A DNA stretch of 53,327 nt from Arthrobacter sp. Leaf69. GTDB lineage: Bacteria; Actinomycetota; Actinomycetes; Actinomycetales; Micrococcaceae. The notes under the pieces are model-generated. The model did no database searches. It was not told the origin of the DNA and saw only the letters and a program-made list of their open reading frames with translations. Numbering within the stretch: the stretch's first letter is position 1; each line of letters begins with the position of its first letter. The stretch lies in contig NZ_LMLR01000002.1 in assembly GCF_001422645.1 (NCBI RefSeq), forward strand, positions 562 to 53,888. The letters are read 5' to 3'. Below, one piece after another: positions 37,102-46,262 of the stretch. The position numbers and the translations under genes are program-made.

Positions 37102-37289
37102 TTGGAGCGCTTCCGAACCGGACCATAGGCTGGCGCCAAGAGTTGCTGGACACAGCTCGGGCCGGCGGGCTCACGCCGGCCCGACGTGGCAGAACGCAGG
37201 TGGATCCGTGTTCTGCCAGGGGCGCATGGCGCGTGGCCGGCAGCTCGGTGTAGGGACAACTGGAAACTCGGTTGGCTGCCCGGGGGGGG
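37102..37289 (+). promoter_or_regulatory. Promoter and structured leader of the DUF4082 gene
   Basis: TTGGAG (37102-37107), an 18-base spacer and TAGGCT (37126-37131) make a plausible promoter. The resulting leader of about 218 bases holds two perfect stems: 10-base arms at 37158-37167/37174-37183 and 9-base arms at 37187-37195/37210-37218. A run of eight G lies at 37282-37289. Together these account for most of the 356-base smc to DUF4082 gap. No known riboswitch class was recognised. Confidence 0.45.
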
Positions 37290-37355
37290 TGCGGCACTGG
37301 GGCGGCGCATGACGTGCCGGTCCGATACCGACGCAGCGCCCACTCAGGAGTTCAC

Positions 37356-40300
37356 ATGTCCGTTTCTGCAGCCGGCCGCACACTGAAAGCGCTCCAGCGG
37401 GTCGCCGCCCCGCTGGCGTTGGCCCTCGTGGCAGCGCTCCTGCCCGTTGCGGCGGCGCCGGCACTGCTGCCCGCCGCCAGCGCGGCCGATCCCTGCTCCC
37501 CGCTTCTGAACGCCGTGGCATGTGAGAATTCGAAGCCCGGCAGCCCGCCGTCGGAATGGGACATCTCCGGCGCGGGCGATCCAGACATCCAGGGATTCTC
37601 GACCAGCATCAGTGTCAACGCGGGCCAGCCCATCAGCTTCAAGGTGGACACCACCGCGGCCAGCTACACGATCGGGATCTACCGGACCGGCTGGTACCAG
37701 GGCCTCGGCGCACGCAAGATTGCCGACATCACGCCATCTGCCTTCCGGCAGAACCAGCCGCAGTGCCTCTCTGACGTCACCACGGAACTCTACGATTGCG
37801 GGACGTGGGCGGTGTCCGCGACCTGGCAGGTCCCCGCGGCGGCCGTCTCCGGCGTCTATATCGCCCTGCTGACCCGGCCGGACACCGGCGGCCAGAGCCA
37901 CATCACCTTCGTGGTCCGCTCGGACGGCAGCCATTCCGACGTCGTGTTCCAGACCTCCGACACAACCTGGCAGGCCTACAACAGCTACGGCGGTTCGAAT
38001 TTCTACCAGGGCGCCGGGAACGGCCGGGCCTACAAGATCAGCTACAACCGTCCGGTCAACACGCGCAGCGGAGTGGACGGCCGCGACTTCTACTTCAGCA
38101 ACGAGTATCCCCTGGTCCGTTTCCTGGAGAAAAACGGGTACGACGTCAGCTACCTCAGCGGGGTGGACACCGACCGGAACGGCGCGCAGCTGCTCAACCA
38201 CAAAGTGTTCCTCTCCGTGGGCCACGACGAATACTGGTCCGGCGCGCAGCGGGCCAACGTGGAGGCAGCACGCGACGCCGGCGTGAACCTGCAGTTCCTC
38301 TCCGGCAATGAGATGTACTGGCGGACCCGGCTGGAGCCTTCACCCGTGGATGGTGCGGCCGGCCGGACCATCACGTCCTACAAGGAAACCTGGGCCAACG
38401 GCAAGATCGACCCCGCCACCGGGTGGACGGGAACATGGCGCGATCCCCGCTACGCCGCCCCGGCCAACGGCGGAGGGCTGCCGGAAAACGCGTTGACCGG
38501 GACAATGTACGTGTCCAACTTCACGGACCTGGCCGTCACGGTCAGCGCCGCCGAAGGCAAATCGCGCCTGTGGCGCAACACCGCCCTGGCGTCCCTCGCC
38601 GCCGGCAGCTCCGCGGAGCTGGCTCCGCACACCATCGGCTACGAATCCAATGAAGACCTGGACAACGGGTTCAGGCCCGCGGGGCTGATCCGGCTTTCCA
38701 CCACCACGGGGCCAACCCCGCAGTACATGCAGGATTTCGGCAACTCCGTCCTGCCGGGAACCACCACCCACAACACCACCATGTACCGGGCGCCCAGCGG
38801 GGCGCTGGTCTTCTCCGCAGGCACGGTCCAGTGGACGTGGGGCCTGGACCAGGAGCACGACGGCGGTGGCGCGCCGGCGGATCCCCGGATGCAGCAGGCG
38901 CAGGTCAACCTGCTGGCAGACATGGGCGCCCAGCCAGCCACCCGCGATGCCGCCCTGTCCCCGGCGTCGGCCAGCACCGACACGGCCGGTCCGTCCGTTG
39001 CGATCTCCTCCCCCGCCGAGGGAACCACCGTCCCGCACGGAACGGCCGTCACGGTCTCCGGAACGGCCACCGACACCGGCGGCATCGTCGCCGGCGTCGA
39101 AGTCTCCACCGACGGCGGAACCAGCTGGCACCCGGCCCAGGGCAAGCAAACCTGGACCTACACCTACATCCAGAAGGGCCTCGCCGCGGCCAGCATCCGG
39201 GTGCGCGCTGTCGATGACAGCGCCAACATCGGCGCCCCTTCCACCCGCAACCTCAAGCTCACCGGACCGTACTCGGTCTTCGGCCGGCAGGTGCCGGCCG
39301 TGCCGGATGCCCAAGACGGCGAGGCCTACGAACTTGGCTTGAACATCACCCCGAGTGTGGACGGCTTCATCACCGGGGCCCGCTTCTACAAGAGCGCAGC
39401 CAATACCGGCACCCATAGCGGTTCGCTCTGGAGCGCCACGGGCCAGCGGCTCGCTTCGGCAACGTTCACGTCGGAAACGGCGACCGGCTGGCAGGAAGTG
39501 CGCTTCGCCCAGCCAGTGGCCGTCTCCGCCGGGCAGAAGTACGTCATCTCCTACACCGCACCGAACGGCCATTACGCCAGCAAGGACTACCAGTGGGCCA
39601 GCTTCGGCCTGACCGACGCACCCCTGACCGTCGCCGGCGGCTTCGGGAGCGCTCCGGCCGGTGTGTACGCCGGGCCGGGTTCGTTCCCGGCAAACAGTTA
39701 CAACAACGGCAACTACTTCGTGGACGCCCTCTTCGACACTGTCGACACCTCCGACCTGACGGCGTCCGGGCAGTGGCCGCTGGACGGCTCGTCAAGCGTC
39801 CCGCAGGCCACAACAGTGGGGGCAGTGCTGTCCAAGGCCGTCGTCGCGGACAGTGTGAAGCTCACCCTGACGGCGGACGGCACGCCGGTGCCGGGCGCCA
39901 CCGCTTACGACCCCGCCACGCGGAAAGTCACCTTCACCCCCGACGCCGGCCTGGAACTCGGCACAGCTTACGCGGCTGCGCTCAGTGCCACAGCCGTCAG
40001 CGGCGGCCCGCTGACCAGCGGCACCACGTGGCAGTTCACCACCGTGGTGTCTCCGCCCACGCCGGGCAGCTGCCCCTGCAGCTTCTATGACGACTCGGTT
40101 GTCCCGGGAATCCAGGAGGTCCGGGACGGTGTGCCGCTGACACTGGGGGTCCGCTTCTCAAGCACCGCGGCAGGGACCGTCACGGGCGTCCGCTTCTACA
40201 AGTCGGCCGGCAACACGGGCACCCATACCGGCACCCTGTTCACCGCGGCCGGCGAGCAGCTCGCCACAGTCACCTTCGCCAATGAGAGCTCATCCGGCTG

Positions 40301-42101
40301 GCAGACAGCCAACTTCAACCAGCCCGTTGCCATGGCGGCGAACACCGAGTACATCGTGGCGTACAAGAGCACCACGGGATCCTACTCCGCGACCGTAAAC
40401 GGCTTCGGATCCGGGCTGAGCGTCGGGAACCTGAGGACCGTCTCCGACGCCGGGGCCTACTCCTACACGAATGACTTCCCGGGTGCCCGCTCCGGCGCCA
40501 GCTACCTTGTGGACGTGGTGGTCCAGTACCCGGATGCACCGTTCGTGGCCGGCGCGCAGGCACCGCTTCCTGGCTCGTCGAGTGTCGCGTTGAACGCCAC
40601 GGTGACCGCCACTTTGTCCAAGCCTGCTTCGGATGCGGCGCTGACCCTGACCGGCAAGGACTCCGCCGAAGTTCCGGGCACAGCCGCCTATGACGCGCCG
40701 ACGCGCAAGGTCACTTTCACGCCGTCGTCCCCCCTGGCGGCAGCCACCACCTACACGGCCACGCTGACCGCCACGTCGGCGACGGGTCAGCCGCTCGGCG
40801 GCGGCACGTGGACTTTCACCACCGTTCCGGCCCCGCGGCCCGACGGTGTGTGCCCCTGCTCGCTGTACCAGGACACCGTGACGCCCGGATTGCCGGAATT
40901 CGACGACGGCGTGCCCTTGACGCTGGGCGTGCGGTTCGCCAGCGCTTCCCCGGGCCAGGTCACGGGCATCCGGTACTACAAATCGGCGGGCAATACCGGC
41001 GCCCACGCCGGGGCCCTGTACACCGCCGACGGGCAGCAGCTGGCCGCCGTCACGTTCACCGGCGAATCCTCCACCGGGTGGCAGACTGCCTCCTTCAGCC
41101 AGCCGGTGGACATCGCCGCGGACACCGAGTACGTGGCCGCCTACCGCTCGCCCACCGGTGTCTATTCGGCGGTACCGAGCGGTTTCGGCTCTGGAATCAC
41201 CAGCGGACCCCTGCGCACGGCGTTCGACTCCGGCGCGTACACGTACAACGGCGATTTCCCATCCTCCTCCTCGACCGCAAGTTACCTCGTGGACGTGGAC
41301 TTCGTCGCGACGGTGCCGCCGCTCACTGTGACATCCCAGATGCCGGCGGCCGATTCCGTCGGCTTCCCGCTGACATCGGACCCGTCGGTGACTTTGTCGG
41401 CGCCGATCAAGGAGGGCTTCACTTTTGAGCTGTCAGCCGACGGTTCCGCCGTCGCCGGCACCACCGCCCTTTCGGCGGATGCCAGGACCATCACGTTCTC
41501 GCCGGCGCAGCCGCTGCCGGCCGCCACGGTGCTCTCCGCCAGCGTCGGCAACCTCGTCTCTGCCCAGGGCGCGACGCTGGCACCGCTCACGTGGCAGTTC
41601 ACAACGGCAAATCCCAGCAGCCCCGGGCAGTCGCTGTTCGGCCCGCTCCTCCCGGCAGTGCCCGCCGCCGGGGACTCGTCGTCCGTGGAGCTCGGCACCG
41701 CCTTCTCGGTGTCCGCAGCGGGCGGTGCCACGGGTGTGAGGTTCTACAAAGGCACCGGCAACACCGGAACACATGTCGGTTCGCTGTGGACGGCCGCCGG
41801 AGAGCGACTTGCCCAGGTGACGTTCACGGATGAGACAGCCACCGGCTGGCAAACAGCCCTGTTCGCTGATCCCGTCGCACTCGAGCCCGGGCAGAGCTAC
41901 GTCGTGTCCTACCTGGCCCCCAACGGAGGCTACGCCTACACGGCGGCGTTCTTCGCGGAACCCTGGATCAACGGACTCCTGACGGCGCCCGGCACCAACA
42001 ATGGCCGGTACGAGTACGGGGCCGGCGGTTCCATGCCGTCGAACTCCTGGAACGCCACCAACTATTTCGTCGATATCCTCTTCGCACCCGCCGCCCCCTG
42101 A
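37356..42101 (+). CDS. Large secreted protein: dimethylformamidase-like domain, Ig-like domain and four DUF4082 modules
   Basis: The 1,581-residue protein has a signal peptide (cleavage after ASA, near 43), then a domain resembling the N,N-dimethylformamidase large-subunit C-terminal region (about 50-540; YRTGWYQGLGAR, VGHDEYWS, GNEMYWRTR). An Ig-like domain (about 543-635) follows. Four DUF4082 modules at about 639-795, 905-1058, 1166-1316 and 1426-1581 alternate with three SbsA-like Ig (Big_5) modules. Each DUF4082 has RFYKxxxNTGTHxGxL or a close form; modules 2 and 3 begin with CPCS. AGGAG lies seven bases before the ATG at 37356. It lacks an LPXTG motif or membrane anchor. The function is unknown; binding of cell-surface or extracellular polysaccharide is inferred. 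Confidence 0.85.
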   Translation: MSVSAAGRTLKALQRVAAPLALALVAALLPVAAAPALLPAASAADPCSPLLNAVACENSKPGSPPSEWDISGAGDPDIQGFSTSISVNAGQPISFKVDTTAASYTIGIYRTGWYQGLGARKIADITPSAFRQNQPQCLSDVTTELYDCGTWAVSATWQVPAAAVSGVYIALLTRPDTGGQSHITFVVRSDGSHSDVVFQTSDTTWQAYNSYGGSNFYQGAGNGRAYKISYNRPVNTRSGVDGRDFYFSNEYPLVRFLEKNGYDVSYLSGVDTDRNGAQLLNHKVFLSVGHDEYWSGAQRANVEAARDAGVNLQFLSGNEMYWRTRLEPSPVDGAAGRTITSYKETWANGKIDPATGWTGTWRDPRYAAPANGGGLPENALTGTMYVSNFTDLAVTVSAAEGKSRLWRNTALASLAAGSSAELAPHTIGYESNEDLDNGFRPAGLIRLSTTTGPTPQYMQDFGNSVLPGTTTHNTTMYRAPSGALVFSAGTVQWTWGLDQEHDGGGAPADPRMQQAQVNLLADMGAQPATRDAALSPASASTDTAGPSVAISSPAEGTTVPHGTAVTVSGTATDTGGIVAGVEVSTDGGTSWHPAQGKQTWTYTYIQKGLAAASIRVRAVDDSANIGAPSTRNLKLTGPYSVFGRQVPAVPDAQDGEAYELGLNITPSVDGFITGARFYKSAANTGTHSGSLWSATGQRLASATFTSETATGWQEVRFAQPVAVSAGQKYVISYTAPNGHYASKDYQWASFGLTDAPLTVAGGFGSAPAGVYAGPGSFPANSYNNGNYFVDALFDTVDTSDLTASGQWPLDGSSSVPQATTVGAVLSKAVVADSVKLTLTADGTPVPGATAYDPATRKVTFTPDAGLELGTAYAAALSATAVSGGPLTSGTTWQFTTVVSPPTPGSCPCSFYDDSVVPGIQEVRDGVPLTLGVRFSSTAAGTVTGVRFYKSAGNTGTHTGTLFTAAGEQLATVTFANESSSGWQTANFNQPVAMAANTEYIVAYKSTTGSYSATVNGFGSGLSVGNLRTVSDAGAYSYTNDFPGARSGASYLVDVVVQYPDAPFVAGAQAPLPGSSSVALNATVTATLSKPASDAALTLTGKDSAEVPGTAAYDAPTRKVTFTPSSPLAAATTYTATLTATSATGQPLGGGTWTFTTVPAPRPDGVCPCSLYQDTVTPGLPEFDDGVPLTLGVRFASASPGQVTGIRYYKSAGNTGAHAGALYTADGQQLAAVTFTGESSTGWQTASFSQPVDIAADTEYVAAYRSPTGVYSAVPSGFGSGITSGPLRTAFDSGAYTYNGDFPSSSSTASYLVDVDFVATVPPLTVTSQMPAADSVGFPLTSDPSVTLSAPIKEGFTFELSADGSAVAGTTALSADARTITFSPAQPLPAATVLSASVGNLVSAQGATLAPLTWQFTTANPSSPGQSLFGPLLPAVPAAGDSSSVELGTAFSVSAAGGATGVRFYKGTGNTGTHVGSLWTAAGERLAQVTFTDETATGWQTALFADPVALEPGQSYVVSYLAPNGGYAYTAAFFAEPWINGLLTAPGTNNGRYEYGAGGSMPSNSWNATNYFVDILFAPAAP

Positions 42102-42123
42102 CCCGGATCCGGTGTGGGCGACC

Positions 42124-42230
42124 TACCCTTGACCATGACCAACGAATCCCTCGAACTGTTCATGGCCGAAGCGCTTCCCGCGGCTAACCGGGAGACCGAC
42201 TCCCCTACGCCTGCACGGCGGTGCGCCTGA
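42124..42230 (+). CDS. Short leaderless ORF coupled to an SDR gene
   Basis: A 31-codon frame begins at ATG 42135 (MTNESLELFMAEALP...) and ends in TGA at 42228-42230, sharing its last base with the SDR start. TACCCT at 42124-42129 lies five bases before the ATG, so transcription would begin at this codon. The SDR lacks a ribosome binding site of its own. The frame may be a coupling ORF or the remnant of a longer gene; its peptide matches no family I know. The interval given includes the -10 element; the coding part is 42135-42230. Confidence 0.5.
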
Positions 42231-42958
42231 TGGCGGGCCAGTTGACCGTGGTCACCGGCGGGAGCCGCGGAATCGGCGCTGCGATCTGCCGCCGGTTGGC
42301 GGCAGAAGGGCAGGACGTCGTGATCACCTACCTGCGGGACAGCGATGCGGCCGACGAGGTGGCCGCAGATGTCAGACGCCTGGGTCAACGCGCCCTCGTC
42401 CTGCAGACCGACACGACCGAGGAACACTCCGTCGTCGAGCTCTTTGACCGGGCCCAGGCGTTCGGCCCCCTGACGGGACTGGTGAACAACGCCGGCTCGG
42501 CATCTGCAGTCGGTCCGCTTGAGGGTAATAGCCTGCAGGCAATCAGCCAAGATCTCAACGTGAACCTGTTGGGCGTGATCTCCTGCATTAAGTACGCCAT
42601 CGGCCCGATGAGCCAGGCCGGCGGCGGCTCCATCGTCAACATCTCCTCCGCCGCCGCGACGCTGGGCGGCGCCGGCACCTACGTCCATTACGCCGCGGCG
42701 AAAGCTGCCGTCGAAGCACTCACGGTCGGCCTTTCCAAGGAGCTCGCAGGCAAGAACATCCGGGTGAACGCTGTCGCTCCCGGGACATTGTGGACCGACT
42801 TTCATCAGGACCCCGACCGTCCGGCGAAGATCGCACCAACAATCCCAATGGGCCGTGCCGGACAACCGCACGAAATCGCGGGAGCCGTTGCCTGGCTGCT
42901 CTCCGACGACGCAAGCTATGCCACAGGCGCAACGATCCGCATAGCCGGCGGGCTCTAA
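42230..42958 (+). CDS. Short-chain dehydrogenase/reductase
   Basis: The 242-residue classical SDR has the cofactor loop TGGSRGIG (residues about 9-16), NNAG, the catalytic Ser in NISSAAA, Tyr154 and Lys158 in HYAAAK, and PGTLWTDF after the active site. It most resembles 3-oxoacyl-ACP-reductase-like and glucose-dehydrogenase-like SDRs; a basic residue in TYLRDS suggests NADP. The ATG at 42230 overlaps the stop of a 31-codon frame; a GTG at 42221 is also possible. The substrate is unknown. A large hairpin follows. Confidence 0.87.
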   Translation: MAGQLTVVTGGSRGIGAAICRRLAAEGQDVVITYLRDSDAADEVAADVRRLGQRALVLQTDTTEEHSVVELFDRAQAFGPLTGLVNNAGSASAVGPLEGNSLQAISQDLNVNLLGVISCIKYAIGPMSQAGGGSIVNISSAAATLGGAGTYVHYAAAKAAVEALTVGLSKELAGKNIRVNAVAPGTLWTDFHQDPDRPAKIAPTIPMGRAGQPHEIAGAVAWLLSDDASYATGATIRIAGGL

Positions 42959-42973
42959 CTACAGGCCGGTTTG

Positions 42974-43033
42974 CATCGGATGCTCCGTAACGGCCCTTGG
43001 CGGCTGAAAACGGCAGTTACGGAGCAGCCGATG
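42974..43033. terminator. Long imperfect hairpin between the SDR and TolB-like genes
   Basis: CATCGG (42974-42979) pairs with CCGATG (43028-43033), and GCTCCGTAAC (42982-42991) pairs with GTTACGGAGC (43016-43025), with a two-base internal loop on each side. The central 24 bases form the loop. It lies between convergent genes. Confidence 0.7.
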
Positions 43034-43050
43034 GGGGTTCGGTGGTTTGG

Positions 43051-44079
43051 TCAGCGGATCACGGACGGCGACCAGGCGTGCTCGATGAAGATCGAGGAAC
43101 GGGACGCCGGGTTGGTGTTGATCTGCCAGATGTCGCTGTCCCCGGCGGCACCGTCGCGGGCGAGTCCGTAGAGGAGTGTCTGCTCGTCGAGCCATTCGAT
43201 CTGGTCGTCGACGCTGCGCGGCTCGGACAGCACGGTTTCTTTCCCGCTGGCCACATCGAGGTACGCAACGCCCCAGTGCGCGGCCACCGGGCTCCCGGTG
43301 TTCTTCTTGTAGGCGATCCGGGTGCCGTCCGGTGACAGCGAAGGGCACTCGACGCCGTCGTGGATTGCCGTCAAGGTGCGCGCCGAAATGCTTCCCTTGA
43401 CCAGCCAGATGCGGCCGGATGATGCCGCCGTCGCATAGAACGTGTCGCGCTGGCCCGGGACGAAGGTGACGCCCCAGATGTTGCGGTCCGCAGCGGTGAC
43501 ACGGGCGCCGTTGACCAGGAGCGTGAAGTCCTCAAGGTTCCCCGTGACGGAGCCGCCCTGCACCGCGGAGATGGATGTCGCCGTCGAGAAGCTCCCGTTG
43601 CCGTAGGAGTGCCCGGAGACGAAGACTGTTGTCGCGACGAGGGAACCGTCCGGACTGATCCGGGTCCGGCTGGGGATGCCGGGCAGGGACCAGCTCCCGG
43701 CCGGCCGCCAGTCCGGGGTCAGCATGACGGCTTCGAAGTTGGTGACCAGGCCGCGGTTGGTCTTGAGGCAGACGATGTGCTGCAGCGTTCCGTAGACCCG
43801 GTCGCAGGCCACCGCCGCCAAGGACCGCTCACCGGCAGGGTCAGACAGGGGGACGACGCCGACTGTCCCGTAGCCCTGGCCGGGCGCCGTGTTGCGGAAC
43901 AGGACCGAGGACTTTTCCAGCACGGCGGCGCCGGAGGCCACCCGTACTGTCGACGCCGCCGTCCGGCTCTCCTGGAAGCGCCCGAACGCATTCGCGGCGT
44001 AGGCGCCGGCCGCGGCGATAACCAGCATCGTGACCACCAGGAGAATCCCCCAGCGGGCCCTGCCCACGGCGGCGGTCAA
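43051..44079 (-). CDS. Membrane-anchored TolB/WD40-like beta-propeller protein
   Basis: The 342-residue protein has one N-terminal transmembrane helix (about 10-32). A predicted extracytoplasmic domain follows, with propeller-like repeats: RISPDGSLVATTVF, NIWGVTFVPGQRDTFY, CPSLSPDGTRIAYKK and DSDIWQINTN. These resemble the PD40/TolB family, which mediates protein contacts. The start is a TTG at 44079 that overlaps the stop of the MFS gene (TTGA), so it depends on translation of that gene. The frame continues upstream to 44670, but that is the shadow of the MFS gene. The specific role is unknown. Confidence 0.72.
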   Translation of the reverse strand: MTAAVGRARWGILLVVTMLVIAAAGAYAANAFGRFQESRTAASTVRVASGAAVLEKSSVLFRNTAPGQGYGTVGVVPLSDPAGERSLAAVACDRVYGTLQHIVCLKTNRGLVTNFEAVMLTPDWRPAGSWSLPGIPSRTRISPDGSLVATTVFVSGHSYGNGSFSTATSISAVQGGSVTGNLEDFTLLVNGARVTAADRNIWGVTFVPGQRDTFYATAASSGRIWLVKGSISARTLTAIHDGVECPSLSPDGTRIAYKKNTGSPVAAHWGVAYLDVASGKETVLSEPRSVDDQIEWLDEQTLLYGLARDGAAGDSDIWQINTNPASRSSIFIEHAWSPSVIR

Positions 44080-45443
44080 GCTGCGGCCCTCTGCAGCAGG
44101 CCACCGCGCAGCATGAACCAGGACGCCACGACGCCGGCGGCGAGGAGGGTGCCAACCACCAGCATCGCCACGGCCGGACCCAGGGCGAACCACAGGACAC
44201 CAAAGCCCACCGAGGCCGCCATCCGGCTTAGCGCCACCACGGTCTGCGCGGCGCCGAGTCCCGTGGCAAGTTTGTCCGGCGGGGTCAGCTGGCTGGCCAG
44301 GGCCGCCAGCACCCCGTCCGTCGCGGCGTAGAAAGCCCCCAGCAACACCAGGCAGGCCAGGGTTGGGCCGAATCCCCCGACCGGGGCCGCGGCCAGCAGG
44401 TAACAGGCAATCAGCGCGACGTGCCCGAGGATAAAGACCCGCGCCTTGCCCCAGCGGTCCGCGAGCCGGCCCACCGGTACGGCCAGGAGCAGGAACACCA
44501 CGTTCGTGCCCACGTAGAGCAGCGGAAACCACTGCACGGCAAAGGCGTCCCTGTCCTGCAGCACCAGATAGATGAAGCCGTCCCCCACGGTGAGCAGGCC
44601 CAGCATCCCCGCGGCAGCCAGAAGCCTGCCCAGGCCCGGCTCGCGCAGCAGGCGCCAACGGAATCCCCAAACAGGACCGGGTTTGCCGGCCGGCGGCACC
44701 TCCGCCGCCTCTGCCCTGTCCTTCTCTGCTTTGCCCTTCTCTGCTTTGCCCTTCTCTGCTTTGCCCTTCTCTGCCCTGTCCTTCGGACGGGTGCTCAGGT
44801 TCGGCACCAGGAGGACCAGCACCGCGACGCCGATGACGGCGAACGCCAGCGAGACCACAAAGACGGTGACGTAACCGTTGGGGATCAGCATGAGGATGAA
44901 GAAGGCCAGCAGCGGGCCGCCCGCCGCACCGATGTTGTCCAGCATCCGGTGCACCCCGAAGTGCCGCGCGAGGTGTTCGGGCTGGGCGGACACGGAGATC
45001 AAGGCATCGCGCGGGGCCGTGCGGATGCCCTTGCCAATGCGGTCTGCCGTCACGACGGCGGTCAGGGCCCAGAACCCGCTGGCGAACAGCAGGCCGATCC
45101 GGGCCACCATGGAAAGCCCGTAGCCTGCGACGGCCACACGCTTGGGGCGTCCGGTGCGGTCCGAGGCGTAACCCGCGGCGATCCGGACAATGGCGCTGGC
45201 ACCCTGGTTGATGCCGTCAAGAATTCCAAACGCGATGGTGGACAGGCCCAGGAACGCGGTGATGTACAGGGGCAGGATGGCGGAGACGGATTCGGACGAG
45301 ACGTCGGTGAGCATGCTGACCACACCCAGCCAGAGGATGACCGGAGAGAGGCGGAAAGGTTTTGTGACGGGTCCCGCCGGGGTCCAATCCCCCGGCTGCT
45401 GGTCCTTCTTGCCGCCGTTGCGATCCGACATGGAGATGTACAC
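44076..45443 (-). CDS. MFS transporter with repeated charged cytoplasmic loop
   Basis: The 455-residue protein has twelve predicted membrane helices. The loop after helix 2 reads GYASDRTGRPKRVAVAG, and the second half has GRLADRWGKARVFILGH. GKGIRTAPRDALI resembles a conserved block in a sub-family of uncharacterised MFS proteins. The central loop between helices 6 and 7 carries a run of EKGKA repeats. The GTG at 45443, with GGGGGA upstream, is the likely start; an ATG lies four codons in. It lies four bases from the preceding gene and overlaps the TolB-like gene after it. Confidence 0.85.
   Translation of the reverse strand: MYISMSDRNGGKKDQQPGDWTPAGPVTKPFRLSPVILWLGVVSMLTDVSSESVSAILPLYITAFLGLSTIAFGILDGINQGASAIVRIAAGYASDRTGRPKRVAVAGYGLSMVARIGLLFASGFWALTAVVTADRIGKGIRTAPRDALISVSAQPEHLARHFGVHRMLDNIGAAGGPLLAFFILMLIPNGYVTVFVVSLAFAVIGVAVLVLLVPNLSTRPKDRAEKGKAEKGKAEKGKAEKDRAEAAEVPPAGKPGPVWGFRWRLLREPGLGRLLAAAGMLGLLTVGDGFIYLVLQDRDAFAVQWFPLLYVGTNVVFLLLAVPVGRLADRWGKARVFILGHVALIACYLLAAAPVGGFGPTLACLVLLGAFYAATDGVLAALASQLTPPDKLATGLGAAQTVVALSRMAASVGFGVLWFALGPAVAMLVVGTLLAAGVVASWFMLRGGLLQRAAA
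44711..44785. repeat. Five 15-bp tandem units within the MFS gene
   Basis: Five contiguous 15-base units lie at 44711-44785; the middle three are identical (CTGCTTTGCCCTTCT on the plus strand). They encode the EKGKA/EKDRA repeats of the cytoplasmic loop. The unit is a multiple of three, so copy-number changes would keep the frame. Confidence 0.93.
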
Positions 45444-45447
45444 GGCG

Positions 45448-46131
45448 CTATCCCCCGGCCGCCACGTGCAGAGTTCCCAGGAGCATAAACCGGGTGCCTC
45501 CCGTGCCCGTCGTGGAGGCCGTGAGGGTCACGGAGTCAGCACCGCGGCCGAACCGCAGGGCCCGTTGTCCCTCCGCGGCAGGGACGGGTTCGGACCAGAA
45601 GCCCCGGCTGCCCAGCACCTGCTGGTAGTGCCCTGTCACCGAGTCCTGGCTCAAGCCGACGATGGCGTCGGCGGCCACCTGCAGGGTTCCCTCCGCCGGG
45701 GACACCGCCGTCGAAACTAACACCGTTCCTTCCGGAAAGGGGAGGACATCCGCGGGGTACCCGTCCACTACCTTGCCCTGGGCTGAGGCCGATTTCGGCA
45801 GGGGCGCGCTGACCAGGGCCGCCGGTGGTGAGGGCACGGGCAACCCGGAGGGGGTGGCACTTACGGGGGGAAGGACTTCGCGGCCCGCGGGGGCTGAGGC
45901 CGGGCTCTCAGCCGACCCCTCGGGCGAGGCTGGGGCTTCTTTGCCGGCCCCCTCAGACGCTGTGGCCTCCGGGGCGGCACTGGCGCCGGCGGTTTGTGGG
46001 CCACTGCGCGCCAGCGGCGCGGCGCTCGACGCCGGGGGTGTGTCTGCGGTCATCTGGTCCAGCACGACGGCGGCGCCTCCCAGGAGCGCGGCGAGGCCAA
46101 TCCCCGCGATGACCAGCCGCTTGGCTTTCAC
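45448..46131 (-). CDS. Exported or membrane-anchored protein with Ala/Pro-rich linker
   Basis: The 227-residue protein begins with a basic end and a hydrophobic helix (about 5-25), probably a signal anchor because no lipobox cysteine is seen. Residues about 28-110 are Ala/Pro/Ser/Glu-rich. The C-terminal domain of about 110 residues (VDGYPADVLPFPEGTVL, VTGHYQQVLGSRGFW, RFGRGADSVTLT) resembles small extracytoplasmic domains of unknown function in actinobacterial lipoproteins. The start is a GTG at 46131. It is the first gene of the operon with the MFS and TolB-like genes, separated by four bases. Confidence 0.75.
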   Translation of the reverse strand: MKAKRLVIAGIGLAALLGGAAVVLDQMTADTPPASSAAPLARSGPQTAGASAAPEATASEGAGKEAPASPEGSAESPASAPAGREVLPPVSATPSGLPVPSPPAALVSAPLPKSASAQGKVVDGYPADVLPFPEGTVLVSTAVSPAEGTLQVAADAIVGLSQDSVTGHYQQVLGSRGFWSEPVPAAEGQRALRFGRGADSVTLTASTTGTGGTRFMLLGTLHVAAGG

Positions 46132-46262
46132 CGGCTGTCCCCGGCACGGACGCAGGCATCCGGTGAGACCATGGTTGTTTTTCCCCTAGCACCCATCGCC
46201 ACAGTCTTTCAGCGGGAGGAACGGCTGCGTAAGAGTAGGACTACCTGTTTAACGGGCGTCCG

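Noticed and set aside
37282..37289. G8 run as a phase-variation switch
   Set aside because: It lies in the untranslated leader, not in a coding frame, and eight bases in GC-rich DNA is not exceptional. It could still affect leader folding, so it is only mentioned with the leader.
37272..37355. Upstream ATG 37272 as the start of the DUF4082 protein
   Set aside because: It would add 28 residues before a perfect signal peptide and lacks a ribosome binding site, whereas ATG 37356 has AGGAG at seven bases.
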